From: Sporosarcina luteola
GTDB taxonomy: Bacteria; Bacillota; Bacilli; Bacillales_A; Planococcaceae
Reading direction: 5' to 3'
Length of the DNA stretch: 64,000 nt
NCBI RefSeq assembly: GCF_023715535.1
Contig: NZ_JAMBOI010000003.1
Span: 310,001 to 374,000 of the forward strand
Shown: one piece after another, positions 36,380 to 45,070 of the stretch
Layout: each line of letters begins with the position of its first letter
Position numbering within the stretch: position 1 is the stretch's first letter
Notes under the pieces: model-generated
The model's input: the letters and a program-made list of their open reading frames with translations, nothing else
Database searches by the model: none
Told to the model about the DNA's origin: nothing
Made by a program: the position numbers and the translations under genes

Positions 36380-37259
36380 TGGACTTCGTCTCTTCCGTGA
36401 AGATTTTGCGGTAGCGTTCCTCCGAGCCGAACACTTTCTTCTCGATATCGTCAATGACAATCTGCTCTTGATCCAATAAATAGAACACGCGGTCAAGCCC
36501 TACATCTTTCCGATATAGATGCAATCGCCCATCCACTACTTCAACAGGGATGCCCACTGCCGCCAATGCCTTTTCCGCCTTCACGACATCATTCACAGCA
36601 ATCTGATAGCGGACTTGTTCAAATTCCGCCATATTTTCCTGAATCAAATTCCCCTTCTTCAGGAATAAAATCGATGACGTCACCCGGTCGATTTCCGCCA
36701 AATTGTGGGAGGACAGTAAAATAGCCGTCCCTTCGTCACGCAAAGCGAGCAGCAAATTACGTACCCGAATCGCGCTCGTCGGGTCAAGACCGTTCAACGG
36801 CTCATCCAAAATCGCTAGCTTTGGCTTGTTTATGACAGCCATCGCGAGCAGTAGATGCTGTTTCATCCCAAGCGAATAGTTTTTCACCTTTTTATTCAAA
36901 TAACTTGTAATGCCGATCCGGTCCGCCGTGTCTAACAATTGCTTTTTCGGCAGCCCTTGCACATCGCAGATGAACTGCAAATGATCGTACCCCGTCAAAT
37001 ATTCGTACAGCACCGTATTATCCTGCATGAACGAAATCTCACGGAAAATATTGGGGTCCCGGTTGTTCTTCCCAAGTACGGTCACTTCCCCTTTATCCGC
37101 AGGCAGCAAATTCGTAATGATGTTCATCAACGTCGACTTCCCCGATCCATTTGGCCCAACGAGCGCAATGATCTGCGGCTCCTCGATTTCAAACGTAATC
37201 CCCTTCAACACCTGTTCCTTGCCGTAAGATTTGTACACATCTTTCACTGATAAAATCAT
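36360..37259 (-). CDS. ABC transporter ATPase of the double-permease exporter
   Basis: This 299-residue ATPase energises the two permeases downstream. Walker A GPNGSGKST, Q-loop SFMQDN, signature YSLGMKQHLLLAMAV (YSLG rather than LSGG, common in ABC-2 drug/antibiotic ATPases), Walker B LAILDEPLNGLD and the H-loop LLSSHNL are present. A regulatory C-terminal extension of about 85 residues follows. I start at ATG 37259, 8 bases after GGGGGAG. No GntR regulator or sensor kinase is adjacent. Confidence 0.88.
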   Translation of the reverse strand: MILSVKDVYKSYGKEQVLKGITFEIEEPQIIALVGPNGSGKSTLMNIITNLLPADKGEVTVLGKNNRDPNIFREISFMQDNTVLYEYLTGYDHLQFICDVQGLPKKQLLDTADRIGITSYLNKKVKNYSLGMKQHLLLAMAVINKPKLAILDEPLNGLDPTSAIRVRNLLLALRDEGTAILLSSHNLAEIDRVTSSILFLKKGNLIQENMAEFEQVRYQIAVNDVVKAEKALAAVGIPVEVVDGRLHLYRKDVGLDRVFYLLDQEQIVIDDIEKKVFGSEERYRKIFTEETKSNELVEV

Positions 37260-37352
37260 GTCCACAACTCCCCCCAAAAGCCTTTAATATCCAATTATCT
37301 CCACTATACAATATCTAGGTGTGTATTTGTTTAAAAATTTAATTTATTGTCC

Positions 37353-37389
37353 AAAAAAAATCCACCTTAGCCACTGTTGCCAAGGTGGA
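37353..37389 (-). terminator. Terminator of the yugN-like gene
   Basis: TCCACCTT and AAGGTGGA form a stem extended by one mismatch and a G-C pair, followed on the minus strand by eight T residues. Confidence 0.85.
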
Positions 37390-37402
37390 CTACTTATTCA
37401 AT

Positions 37403-37837
37403 TCAACTCGTTTTCAATAAATTTTGTGCATACATGCAATCCATCAGATCTTTCACAGCAACTTCCCCCGCATGAATCCATCTGTTTTTATTGATAATCT
37501 TCCCGTCCTTATCAATGGGCTGCTGGAATTGACTAAATCCGGTTGCATCCAATAATGAATCGCCGTCTCGATCGAGACCGATATGCACGACATGCTTGAT
37601 GATATAGGGTGTGCCGAATTTGATGGAGGCTTCATAATCGTCGAGCTCGCCTTCCGTCACGACAAAAGGAATTCGGATATAGATCGTTTCGCCTTCCTCC
37701 TGGCACAAAATGTGATCAAAGCAGCCTTGATCATAATCCCAGTTCCCACCCATGTGATAACCGAGTTCCCTTATACAGTCGCTAACAACACCGAAAGAGG
37801 CAGTCTGCCCCTCCAGCCCCGTTTGTAATTTCAACAT
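37403..37837 (-). CDS. YugN-like family protein
   Basis: This 144-residue cytoplasmic protein resembles the YugN-like family of Bacillales (B. subtilis YugN), of unknown function. Typical are the LEGQTASFGVVSDCIRELGYHMGGNWDYDQGCFDH opening with a GGNWDYD core, YIRIPFVVTEGELD and the GLDRDGDSLLDATGFSQFQQPIDKDG region. No membrane segment or catalytic motif is seen. It stands alone between the ABC exporter and the DUF2243 gene, with its own terminator. Confidence 0.7.
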   Translation of the reverse strand: MLKLQTGLEGQTASFGVVSDCIRELGYHMGGNWDYDQGCFDHILCQEEGETIYIRIPFVVTEGELDDYEASIKFGTPYIIKHVVHIGLDRDGDSLLDATGFSQFQQPIDKDGKIINKNRWIHAGEVAVKDLMDCMYAQNLLKTS

Positions 37838-37970
37838 AGTTTTTCCTCCTTCTGAATGATTCTTTTGTCAGCATTCACAAAAGGAGGCGGAGACATACTA
37901 ATAAAGAAGCAGATTATCATTCCTCCCTAACGGCAATACTTTTAAAAGCATACAATTGGAGGGGAATGTT

Positions 37971-38477
37971 TTGACAATGACGCATAACGTTAATGCACAT
38001 TCAGATAACAGAGTAACATTTGCGAGACGAAACCTTTGGTCAGGTATCTTGTTCGGATTAGGTTTTGTTGCGTTTCTCGATGAGACATTATTCCATCAGC
38101 TGCTTCATTGGCATAAGTTTTATGATAAATCGACTGTCGCGGTTGGTCTCATTTCGGATGGACTGTTTCATGCATTCAGCTGGTTCGCGACTGTCGGTGG
38201 GTTATTCCTCGTAGCGGACTTACGTAGGCGCGATGCTTTGTGGCATAAGTTGTGGTGGGGAGGGAAGTTGCTAGGCGGTGGAGCTTTTCAACTTTACGAC
38301 GGGACCATCCAGCATAAGCTCATGCGCATCCACCAAATCCGATACAATGTCGATATTTTACCGTATGATCTCATCTGGAATATTTCCGCTGCTATTATGA
38401 TTGTCGTAGGTATCGGTTTGATTGCAAGTGCGAAACGTGACAAACGGGTGGAGAATGGAGCGTTTTCCAATGCATGA
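37971..38477 (+). CDS. DUF2243 membrane protein
   Basis: This membrane protein of about 168 residues has four predicted helices and the DUF2243 signature WSGILFGLGFVAFLDETLFHQLLHWHKFYD, rich in conserved histidines. Start choice: GGAGGGG at 37958-37964 is followed after 6 bases by TTG 37971; ATG 37977 is the alternative. The conserved His residues near membrane ends suggest metal or heme contact, which is inference. It overlaps the CtaG gene by 8 bases, so the two probably act together. Confidence 0.75.
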   Translation: MTMTHNVNAHSDNRVTFARRNLWSGILFGLGFVAFLDETLFHQLLHWHKFYDKSTVAVGLISDGLFHAFSWFATVGGLFLVADLRRRDALWHKLWWGGKLLGGGAFQLYDGTIQHKLMRIHQIRYNVDILPYDLIWNISAAIMIVVGIGLIASAKRDKRVENGAFSNA

Positions 38478-39258
38478 TGCTCATTTTCCATTGCCTGATT
38501 TGCTGTTTGGCATTCCGGCTCTTCTTGCAATCGGAATATATATCGGTGCCGTGTTAATCACGAACAGACGGGGCCGACTTCGTAAATGGCCATGGCTCCG
38601 TATGGTTTCTTTTGTTGCAGGTGTTTTTTTTGCCGCAGTCGCTTTGATCGGCCCACTTGCCCGTCAATCCCATACCGATTTCACGGCCCATATGGCAGGG
38701 CATTTACTGCTTGGTATGCTCGCTCCGCTTCTCGTTGCGCTAGCCGCGCCTATGACATTAATATTGCGTACGATAAATGTTCATTTAGCAAGAAAGCTTA
38801 GCCGACTGCTGCAAAGTTCGTTTGTTGGTTTCTTCACTCACCCGATCGTTGCTGCCGTCTTGAACATCGGCGGGTTATGGCTTCTCTATACGACCGATTT
38901 ATATGCAACGATGCATTCGAATTTTTTGCTCCATATAATCGTTCACGTCCACGTCTTTCTTGCCGGTTATTTATTCACAATATCCTTGGTTTATATCGAT
39001 CCGATCTTCCACCGCTTCAGTTACACATACAGGACTGTCGTCTTTATTGTAGCGCTTGCTGGACATGGCATCCTGTCAAAATTCATCTACGCATATCCAC
39101 CGGCGGGAGTCCCGGTAGAACAGGCAAGGGTCGGTGCCATGCTGATGTATTATGGCGGAGATGCAGTTGATTTGCTGCTAATTTTTATTCTGTTTAAGCA
39201 TTGGTATCAATCAGTCCGTCCTCGCAAACTTGTTTCCATGTCGGGGAAAGCAGTGTAG
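38470..39258 (+). CDS. CtaG-family cytochrome c oxidase assembly protein
   Basis: This membrane protein of the caa3-type CtaG family has 262 residues and about seven helices. Members are linked to copper delivery or assembly of caa3 cytochrome oxidase in Bacillus. Motifs seen: SHTDFTAHMAGHLLLGMLAPLL with paired histidines, and LLHIIVHVHVFLAGYLF. I use ATG 38470, 8-9 bases after GGAG; an ATG five codons upstream is possible. No ctaCDEF genes lie nearby, so this is a stand-alone DUF2243-CtaG pair, not the classic ctaBCDEFG cluster. Confidence 0.82.
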   Translation: MHDAHFPLPDLLFGIPALLAIGIYIGAVLITNRRGRLRKWPWLRMVSFVAGVFFAAVALIGPLARQSHTDFTAHMAGHLLLGMLAPLLVALAAPMTLILRTINVHLARKLSRLLQSSFVGFFTHPIVAAVLNIGGLWLLYTTDLYATMHSNFLLHIIVHVHVFLAGYLFTISLVYIDPIFHRFSYTYRTVVFIVALAGHGILSKFIYAYPPAGVPVEQARVGAMLMYYGGDAVDLLLIFILFKHWYQSVRPRKLVSMSGKAV

Positions 39259-39263
39259 CTGCA

Positions 39264-39375
39264 TATATCGATCATTTCCGGGGAGTTATCGGTCACCTGC
39301 TGGGAGTTATCGATCACTTCGGCAGAGTTATCGATCACTGCCAAAGAGTTATCGTCAGTTCGCAACCTTTTACCC
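39264..39375 (+). repeat. Array R4: 4 x 21-bp units plus closing unit
   Basis: Units start at 39264, 39285, 39306 and 39327, with a closing unit at 39348 (GTTATCGTCAGTTCGCAACC then TTTTACC). The first unit, TATATCGATCATTTCCGGGG, is nearly identical to the first unit of R3 and R9. It begins five bases after the ctaG stop codon, so it is the start of that gene's 3' UTR. No gene lies between here and 39486. Confidence 0.9.
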
Positions 39376-39485
39376 AGCCAAATAAACTGCTAATCTTCAT
39401 TGGCAAAGGATTGCCCTCTCTATTATTTCCACACTCCTTGTGTCATAGTAATAATGGGAATATTTCTATTAATGGGGGTTTGAGA

Positions 39486-40550
39486 ATGGAGAAGTTAATG
39501 AAGTTACGCAACAGATTTGAAGAATTAGGAATTGACGGGATGCTTATTACGGATCCATATAACCGTAGATATTTGACGGATTTCACCGGGACTGCGGGGA
39601 CAGTGCTTGTTTCAAAGTCAGAGGCGTTTTTATTGGTTGATTTCCGTTATACCAGCCAGGCGAATGCGCAAGTGACGAATTTTACCGTGAAGGAAATCGA
39701 TCGCGCCATCATTTATAAGGAGATTTCAACGCTTGCGGAAAGTTTGGGAATCAATAAGCTAGGATTTGAACAACAGCACCAATCCTACTTGTATTACTCC
39801 CAGCTTTCGAAGGAAATAAAGGCGGAGCTTGTGCCTGTCTCAAATGTCGTTGAAAAGCTGCGGATGATTAAAAACGAATCTGAAATGGCTATTTTAAAAA
39901 AGGCTGCTGAAATTGCAGACGTTGCATTCGAGCATATTTTGACGTTCATTCAACCTGGACGTACGGAGATTGAAATCGCGAATGAATTGGAATTCCATAT
40001 GAGGAAATTGGGCGCGACGTCTTCCTCGTTCGATATGATCGTCGCATCCGGCGTGCGTTCCGCGTTGCCGCATGGAGTGGCGAGTGAGAAGGTAATTGAG
40101 CAAGGCGATATGGTGACGTTGGATTTCGGCGCATATTTTCAAGGATATTGCTCCGATATGACAAGAACGTTTGCAGTCGGCAAGCCTGATCCGAAGCTGA
40201 AGGACATCTATTCGATTGTGCATGCTGCTCTTGAAAACGCGCTGTCGGGTATCAAAGCCGGCATGACCGGAAAAGAAGCGGATGCATTAACCCGTGATTT
40301 GATCAGCGAAAAAGGGTATGGCGACTATTATGGGCATGGCATGGGGCATGGAATCGGCTTATATATCCATGAAGATATTTTCATGAACCCGACGTGCGAG
40401 CTGCTCGTCGAAGAAGGAATGGTATTGACGGTCGAACCGGGCATTTATATTCCAGGTCTTGGCGGGGTGCGGATTGAGGATGATATTATCGTGAAAAAAG
40501 ATGGGATTGAGATCATTACGAAATCACCTAAAGAGTTGATCATTCTTTGA
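39486..40550 (+). CDS. Xaa-Pro peptidase, M24B family (YqhT/PepQ type)
   Basis: This dinuclear-metal peptidase cleaves Xaa-Pro bonds. From ATG 39486 (GGGGG upstream) it has 354 residues: an N-terminal creatinase-like domain (about 1-125) and the pita-bread catalytic domain. Metal ligands are seen as two Asp in LDFGAYFQGYCSDMTRTF, His in GHGMGHGIGL, Glu in VEPGIYIP and Glu in GVRIEDD. The frame continues upstream through array R4, but that part only encodes the repeat and is not real. The symbol stays open because aminopeptidase and prolidase variants look alike. Confidence 0.88.
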   Translation: MEKLMKLRNRFEELGIDGMLITDPYNRRYLTDFTGTAGTVLVSKSEAFLLVDFRYTSQANAQVTNFTVKEIDRAIIYKEISTLAESLGINKLGFEQQHQSYLYYSQLSKEIKAELVPVSNVVEKLRMIKNESEMAILKKAAEIADVAFEHILTFIQPGRTEIEIANELEFHMRKLGATSSSFDMIVASGVRSALPHGVASEKVIEQGDMVTLDFGAYFQGYCSDMTRTFAVGKPDPKLKDIYSIVHAALENALSGIKAGMTGKEADALTRDLISEKGYGDYYGHGMGHGIGLYIHEDIFMNPTCELLVEEGMVLTVEPGIYIPGLGGVRIEDDIIVKKDGIEIITKSPKELIIL

Positions 40551-40557
40551 GACAATA

Positions 40558-40590
40558 ATGGACTTCCGCTTATCCGGAAGTCCATTTTTT
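40558..40590 (+). terminator. Terminator of the M24 peptidase gene
   Basis: ATGGACTTCCG and CGGAAGTCCAT form a perfect stem with a short loop, followed by six T residues. Confidence 0.9.
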
Positions 40591-40593
40591 AGT

Positions 40594-40663
40594 GTTATCG
40601 GTCATTCCCACGTGGTTATCGGTCACTTTCACAAGTTTATCGTCACTTCATGACCTTTTACCT
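40594..40663 (+). repeat. Array R5: 2 x 21-bp units plus closing unit
   Basis: Units start at 40594 and 40615 (GTTATCGGTCA core). The closing unit at 40636 reads TTTATCGTCACTTCATGACC then TTTTACC. This is the shortest array. Its last bases supply the TAG stop of the convergent hydrolase gene. Confidence 0.85.
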
Positions 40664-41662
40664 ATTAGCTATTTTCCCCGGTACTTGGACAGACCCTTCC
40701 TTCCACTCACTCAGCCATGCATCAAGATGCTTGATCGCTTCAGCATGGATCGGTTTGCCGATTGTCTTGATGTAATCCTTTTTATAAGTAGAGGCGGAAA
40801 GTGGTGTCAGCTGTTCTTTCAAACCGTGATCCATATTTTCGACAACGATGCATGTCGACGGTCCTTTTACGTTTTCAGGTATCCTTTTCGCGAATTCAAC
40901 GCTTGATTGGAAATCCTTTGAGCCATTAATCGCCAACACAGGACATGCGACATGTTGCAAGCCTTCGACAATGTCGTAATCGAAATGCTCGCGGTAATAT
41001 TTCGCGGGCATCTTAATTAAACCGGCAATCCGGACTACATCCTTATTTGTCGTCGTCAGTTTCCGGTACGTCGCTTGTGCCTGTTTTTCGCCTTTATCCA
41101 ATGTATTGAATTTCCGAATGATAAACCCTTGCAACCCCTTCGCTTGTTTTAACTCGGAGTATAATTGTTGCCTTTGATAATCCAGACTTTCCCGCAGACC
41201 CCCGCCGCCGCCGGACAATAAAATCAATCCATTAAACGGTCTTTTCTCGTATAATGCAGTGCCGACAATGCATCCCTCGCTATGACCTATCACAATAAGC
41301 CGATGAGGATCGATGTCAGGATGGGATGCCAAAAATTCAAGGGCGTTTGCCGCATCCGTCACCGCGTCCCAAAGCCCGGTACGTTCAAAATTCCCTTCGC
41401 TTTCCCCAACACCCCGTTTATCATATCGAAGCGTTGCAAATCCCAATGTCGGCAGGTGTTCGGCCAAATCCCTATACAAATTGAACTGGAATTTCCCTTT
41501 TTCCGCGTTCGCATCCCGATTCAGTTTACCTGATCCGGCAAGTATCAGAATCGCTGGGAGCAAACCTTCTTTAATTGGAGGCAAGGTCAGTGTTCCTTTT
41601 AATAAAACATCACTTTTAATGACAACCTGTTGATTCTCCACATGGATCTCCATCCGTTTCAT
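40658..41662 (-). CDS. Alpha/beta hydrolase (esterase/lipase-like)
   Basis: This serine hydrolase of the alpha/beta fold has 334 residues from ATG 41662. The catalytic triad is visible: Ser in GHSEG, Asp in NGSKD and His in MDHGL. An early GSGKLNRDAN loop may form the oxyanion hole. No signal peptide, so cytoplasmic. Substrate unknown. A start three codons downstream (41653) fits the GGGGAG site almost as well. The last residues, VPGKIANR, end in the tail of repeat array R5, whose CTA gives the stop codon. Confidence 0.8.
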   Translation of the reverse strand: MKRMEIHVENQQVVIKSDVLLKGTLTLPPIKEGLLPAILILAGSGKLNRDANAEKGKFQFNLYRDLAEHLPTLGFATLRYDKRGVGESEGNFERTGLWDAVTDAANALEFLASHPDIDPHRLIVIGHSEGCIVGTALYEKRPFNGLILLSGGGGGLRESLDYQRQQLYSELKQAKGLQGFIIRKFNTLDKGEKQAQATYRKLTTTNKDVVRIAGLIKMPAKYYREHFDYDIVEGLQHVACPVLAINGSKDFQSSVEFAKRIPENVKGPSTCIVVENMDHGLKEQLTPLSASTYKKDYIKTIGKPIHAEAIKHLDAWLSEWKEGSVQVPGKIANR

Positions 41663-41735
41663 TTCTCCCCTTTTTCCTAAAGGCATCATAACTCTTTAGT
41701 TTATGATTCGATGGATTCCTCCTATTCCCCTTCGT

Positions 41736-42671
41736 CTACACAAACAATATTCCAGATAAATACACGACAAATGTTACTGTGATTGCGCTTAACACAGTTG
41801 AAAACAGAACCGTTTGTGCTGCCAGATCTGGATTCACATCATATTCCAACGCAAGTGTCGAACTGTTTCTTGACGTCGGGAAGGAACTTGCGATAAAGAG
41901 CGATTGCGCGACGACGCCATCCAGCCCGAAGAGGAAAATGAGAAGCAATGCAACACTTGGGCCGATGATAAGTCTTCCAATGCTGCTAGTAATAATCGTC
42001 CGATTCACAATTGTTTTCAATTCAATTTGCGCAAGCTGCGCCCCCAATAAAATAAGCGCGATCGCCAAAAATGCATCGGATAGATGACTGATCGGCGCCC
42101 AGACGAAGTTCGGAATCGGGATTTGCAGCCAATTCAACAAGCCGCCGAGGAGCATCGCGTGGATGACTGGCATTTTCAATAGCGATTTTAGGATTTCCAA
42201 CCCGGACTTTGTCGCGGATATCAAATTATACAATCCATATGTATAGGTTAAAACGTTTTGAAAGACCATCACAATAATTTGAATGGAGATGCCGAGGGGA
42301 TTCGCGTGGAATAGCAGCTGGCTGACCGGTATTCCATAATTCCCCGAGTTGATCAACGAAATGCTGTTTTTGAATATCGCTGCTTCCCCTCTGTTTAGCT
42401 TTAAAAAATTACTCAATATAGTTGTAACAATGATGATCGCTAAACTGAAGGCGACTAGGTAACCGATGATTTCTAAGAGTACATGGACATCGATTTCCGT
42501 CTCATAAAGATTAATGAAAACAGCCGCCGGCATGAGACAATATGTAATCAGATTCGATACTGCTTTTAAATTGAAGGCGAATTTTCTTTGTAAACCTGCA
42601 CCGAGGACTACGAGGATTAAAATGGGCAAGATTACATTTAAGAAAATGGATCCTATGAATATGTTGGCCAC
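41736..42671 (-). CDS. AEC-family auxin-efflux-carrier-like transporter
   Basis: This 311-residue membrane protein with about ten helices belongs to the AEC family (bile/arsenite/riboflavin transporter superfamily). The family's N-terminal LILVVLGAGLQRKFAF and the SGNYGIPVSQLLF segment, which lies in the broken helix region, are seen. Bacterial members are thought to export organic anions or amino acids; the substrate here is unknown. The start is a GTG that sits right on its purine run AGGGG, so the true start is uncertain. Confidence 0.8.
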   Translation of the reverse strand: MANIFIGSIFLNVILPILILVVLGAGLQRKFAFNLKAVSNLITYCLMPAAVFINLYETEIDVHVLLEIIGYLVAFSLAIIIVTTILSNFLKLNRGEAAIFKNSISLINSGNYGIPVSQLLFHANPLGISIQIIVMVFQNVLTYTYGLYNLISATKSGLEILKSLLKMPVIHAMLLGGLLNWLQIPIPNFVWAPISHLSDAFLAIALILLGAQLAQIELKTIVNRTIITSSIGRLIIGPSVALLLIFLFGLDGVVAQSLFIASSFPTSRNSSTLALEYDVNPDLAAQTVLFSTVLSAITVTFVVYLSGILFV

Positions 42672-42766
42672 CCCCTATATCAGTTTAAAGAAATCTCTTC
42701 CATTATGAGTATACAGGAAAGCAATACGTTGTTGTAATTATGAAAAAGTTATAACACTAGATAAGA

Positions 42767-42796
42767 AAAGGACTTCCTACAATCCGGAAGTCCTTT
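42767..42796 (-). terminator. Hairpin after the yfkAB transcript
   Basis: AAAGGACTTCC pairs with GGAAGTCCTTT. On the minus strand it is followed by TCTTATC. It lies downstream of array R6 and is the first terminator-like hairpin after yfkAB, so R6 is probably in that gene's 3' UTR. Confidence 0.6.
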
Positions 42797-42824
42797 CATT
42801 ATCGTCTAGTGTTTTCCCCGGATG

Positions 42825-42957
42825 GATATCGGTCAGTTGCCGGGAGTTATCAATCATTTACTGTAAGTTATCGGTCAGTTGCCAGGGCTTATCGGTCACT
42901 TCGAGCGAGTTATCGGTCATTTTCACAAAGATATCGTCATTTCGTGACCTTATACCT
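42825..42957 (+). repeat. Array R6: 5 x 21-bp units plus closing unit
   Basis: Units start at 42825, 42846, 42867, 42888 and 42909. The closing unit at 42930 reads GATATCGTCATTTCGTGACC then TTATACC. Some 20 bases later follows TTTGTCAAAGGCATTTGACG (42977-42996), the inverted-end motif of the MITE-like elements. The gap 42672-43038 holds no gene. Confidence 0.9.
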
Positions 42958-43038
42958 ACCCAAAAAAGCTCTTTATTTGTCAAAGGCATTTGACGCGAAG
43001 CAGATTTACTGATTCTGGCAATCTCCCACGCGCGATAA

Positions 43039-44169
43039 TCACTCCACGACAATATTCGTCCGTTTCACAGTGAAATCTTCCTCCGGATAATAAGCATCTT
43101 TCACCAATAGATTCGGCCCCAGGCACTTGACAGCAGGACAGTGACATCCAATCGTTTTTGCAAGCGGACGGTCAAGCCATCTATCTAGCATTTCGGGCAG
43201 AGAATCGTTCTGGATATTGCCCATTGGAGGCGTATCCCCAAAATCAGTTACAATGACGTCGCCTGTGAAAATGTTGACGTTCAAACGGGAGCGGCCGTCC
43301 GGGTCATTGCGGACGGAAACATTTTTGCTGCTGTAAATGCGTTCCAACAGCTTCAAATCTTCTCCATTTTGACTGCAAGGATAAAACGGCAATGTGCCGA
43401 ATAGCATCCACACGTCTTCATTCCGCATATCCAATAATTGATGGATCGCTTCTCGCGTTTCATCCAACGACAACACTTCAAGCTGTGATGCGAAGTCACT
43501 CGGATACATTGGGTGCACCTCATGCCTTGCACACTTCATCTCCTCAACAATTTGGCGATGGATATGGCCAAGATGCGGCAACGTCCGCTTATTCAACATC
43601 GTTTCTGCGGAAACCATCACACCCGCTTCCGCCAATGCGCGGCTGTTGTCGATCATTCGCTGAAACTGCTCAGCACGGCGTTCTCTAGGCGGTTTTCTAT
43701 CCATATTCGCGAAACCACCGTCAATGAAATCATCAACTGTGCCCCAGTTATGGGAAATGTGCAAAACGTCCAAGTAAGGTGCAATTCCCATATAACGATC
43801 AAGTGGCATCGTCAAGTTCGAATTCATTTGCGTCCGAATGCCGTTTTCATGTGCATATTTTAATAAAGGTAAAACATATTGTTCAATCGACTTCTTGGAG
43901 AACATCGGCTCGCCGCCTGTTATGCTGATCGTTCGTAAATGTGGAATTTCATCGAGTCGGGAAAGAAGTAAATCAATTGGAAGGGCATCCGGATCTTTAT
44001 GCTGCAGCATATAGCCGACCGCACAATGCTCACATCGCATATTGCACAAATATGTAGTCGTAAATTCGATGCTCGATAATGTTAATTTGCCATGTTCCTG
44101 CACGTCCAAGTAGGCTTCCCACGGATCATGGGCAGGCGACATTTTTTGAAGTGTAGCTATATTTTTCAT
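43039..44169 (-). CDS. yfkAB: Radical SAM protein YfkAB
   Basis: This 376-residue radical SAM protein resembles YfkAB of Bacillus. The FeS motif CNMRCEHC (CxxxCxxC, about residues 42-49) and the SAM-binding TGGEP are intact. The C-terminus has the second cysteine set GCHCPAVKCLGP that defines this subfamily, a probable auxiliary cluster. The substrate is unknown. I start at ATG 44169 with AGGGAG about 10 bases upstream; the longer frame to 44238 looks like noncoding AT-rich DNA. No peptide precursor gene is adjacent. Confidence 0.85.
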   Translation of the reverse strand: MKNIATLQKMSPAHDPWEAYLDVQEHGKLTLSSIEFTTTYLCNMRCEHCAVGYMLQHKDPDALPIDLLLSRLDEIPHLRTISITGGEPMFSKKSIEQYVLPLLKYAHENGIRTQMNSNLTMPLDRYMGIAPYLDVLHISHNWGTVDDFIDGGFANMDRKPPRERRAEQFQRMIDNSRALAEAGVMVSAETMLNKRTLPHLGHIHRQIVEEMKCARHEVHPMYPSDFASQLEVLSLDETREAIHQLLDMRNEDVWMLFGTLPFYPCSQNGEDLKLLERIYSSKNVSVRNDPDGRSRLNVNIFTGDVIVTDFGDTPPMGNIQNDSLPEMLDRWLDRPLAKTIGCHCPAVKCLGPNLLVKDAYYPEEDFTVKRTNIVVE

Positions 44170-44346
44170 TTCTATATGACTCCCTACTAGTTTACTAAAC
44201 CAATAAATAAGTATGAGCTTCATTTTTGCCTTTTGCAACCCTTCTCAACCAATCAATTACTTTGCCTGAATTGTATAAATATATGATATGCTTCGACTTG
44301 AGAATAATGTACTTTATTCGAAAAAAGCGAAGGGATCGATAGGGCA

Positions 44347-45015
44347 ATGAAGAAAACCAAAATAGTAATCCCCTTCTTATTAGTATGCATCATTATCAGT
44401 GCCTACTATTATTCCAACAATAATTCATGTATGCGGAAAGCACCTCATTACAACTCCTTTATATTTTCGAGTCAACCACTCGGTCAGTTTGAAGTAAGTA
44501 AAAACATCGTAAGTGAATCCATTGATGAGAAGAAGTATAAGAGATATAAACGGACGGAAGATGCGATGAAAGAATTTGGTAGGTATGTGCCCCTGCCCAA
44601 GGATGAGCCTTATTTTATGGAATGTACTTTTGGAGAGGTTGCGTATGCAGATGAAGAGCCAGTGCAATTCACGCATTTTGTCAGGCATCGGGATATGAAA
44701 ATCGATGTCCGTAAGGGGGCTAAATGGGAGTATAATCAGCAGCTGACGTACGGCATGTATTATTATCAGGTCAGTAAAGAGCCTTTTGCTCATTCCTTGG
44801 AGGACTCTGAGTTGGATGATGTAAAGACAATCCTGTTGGATGATGGAGTGGAAGCGCTGTTTAGGATAAATCTTATGGAATGGAAGGATGACCGATTTTA
44901 TTATCAGCTTTTTCACAGAAACAGTTATCGTGAGCCTTCTACGTTAACATTTTTAGCCAATTCGTCCCGTGTTAATATCAGTTATGTACCTGAATGGGTA
45001 AATGAGATCGATTGA
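44347..45015 (+). CDS. Unknown protein with N-terminal membrane anchor
   Basis: I do not recognise this 222-residue protein. Residues 7-22 form one hydrophobic segment (IVIPFLLVCIIISAYY) after MKKTK, so it is secreted or anchored outside; a lipobox is not clear. The rest is charged and rich in Tyr and Phe, with no catalytic motif visible. A weak AGGG site precedes the ATG by about 8 bases. Codon use looks normal for the window. It stands alone between convergent or divergent neighbours and shares a bidirectional terminator with the amino-acid ABC operon. Confidence 0.7.
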   Translation: MKKTKIVIPFLLVCIIISAYYYSNNNSCMRKAPHYNSFIFSSQPLGQFEVSKNIVSESIDEKKYKRYKRTEDAMKEFGRYVPLPKDEPYFMECTFGEVAYADEEPVQFTHFVRHRDMKIDVRKGAKWEYNQQLTYGMYYYQVSKEPFAHSLEDSELDDVKTILLDDGVEALFRINLMEWKDDRFYYQLFHRNSYREPSTLTFLANSSRVNISYVPEWVNEID

Positions 45016-45028
45016 AGACTATTTATCC

Positions 45029-45067
45029 AAAAAAAAGCAGCCTCCTTTTCATAGGAAGCTGCTTCTT
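45029..45067. terminator. Bidirectional terminator
   Basis: AAGCAGC-x-TCCT pairs with AGGA-x-GCTGCTT, flanked by an A-run on the left and TTCTTC on the right. It separates the convergent unknown gene and the amino-acid ATPase gene. Confidence 0.8.
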
Positions 45068-45070
45068 CAT

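Noticed and set aside
36380..36496. N-terminal extension of the first double permease
   Set aside because: It is the ATPase gene read in another frame. The residues are basic and unlike a permease; MSLLKFELKK matches the paralogue's start.
39201..39485. N-terminal extension of the M24 peptidase
   Set aside because: The extra 95 codons only translate the ctaG end and array R4. The ATG at 39486 with GGGGG upstream gives the family N-terminus.
43003..43038. Second inverted end of a MITE-like element next to array R6
   Set aside because: Only one clear end motif (42977-42996) is present. CACGCGCGATAATC at the yfkAB end is too degenerate to call a partner.
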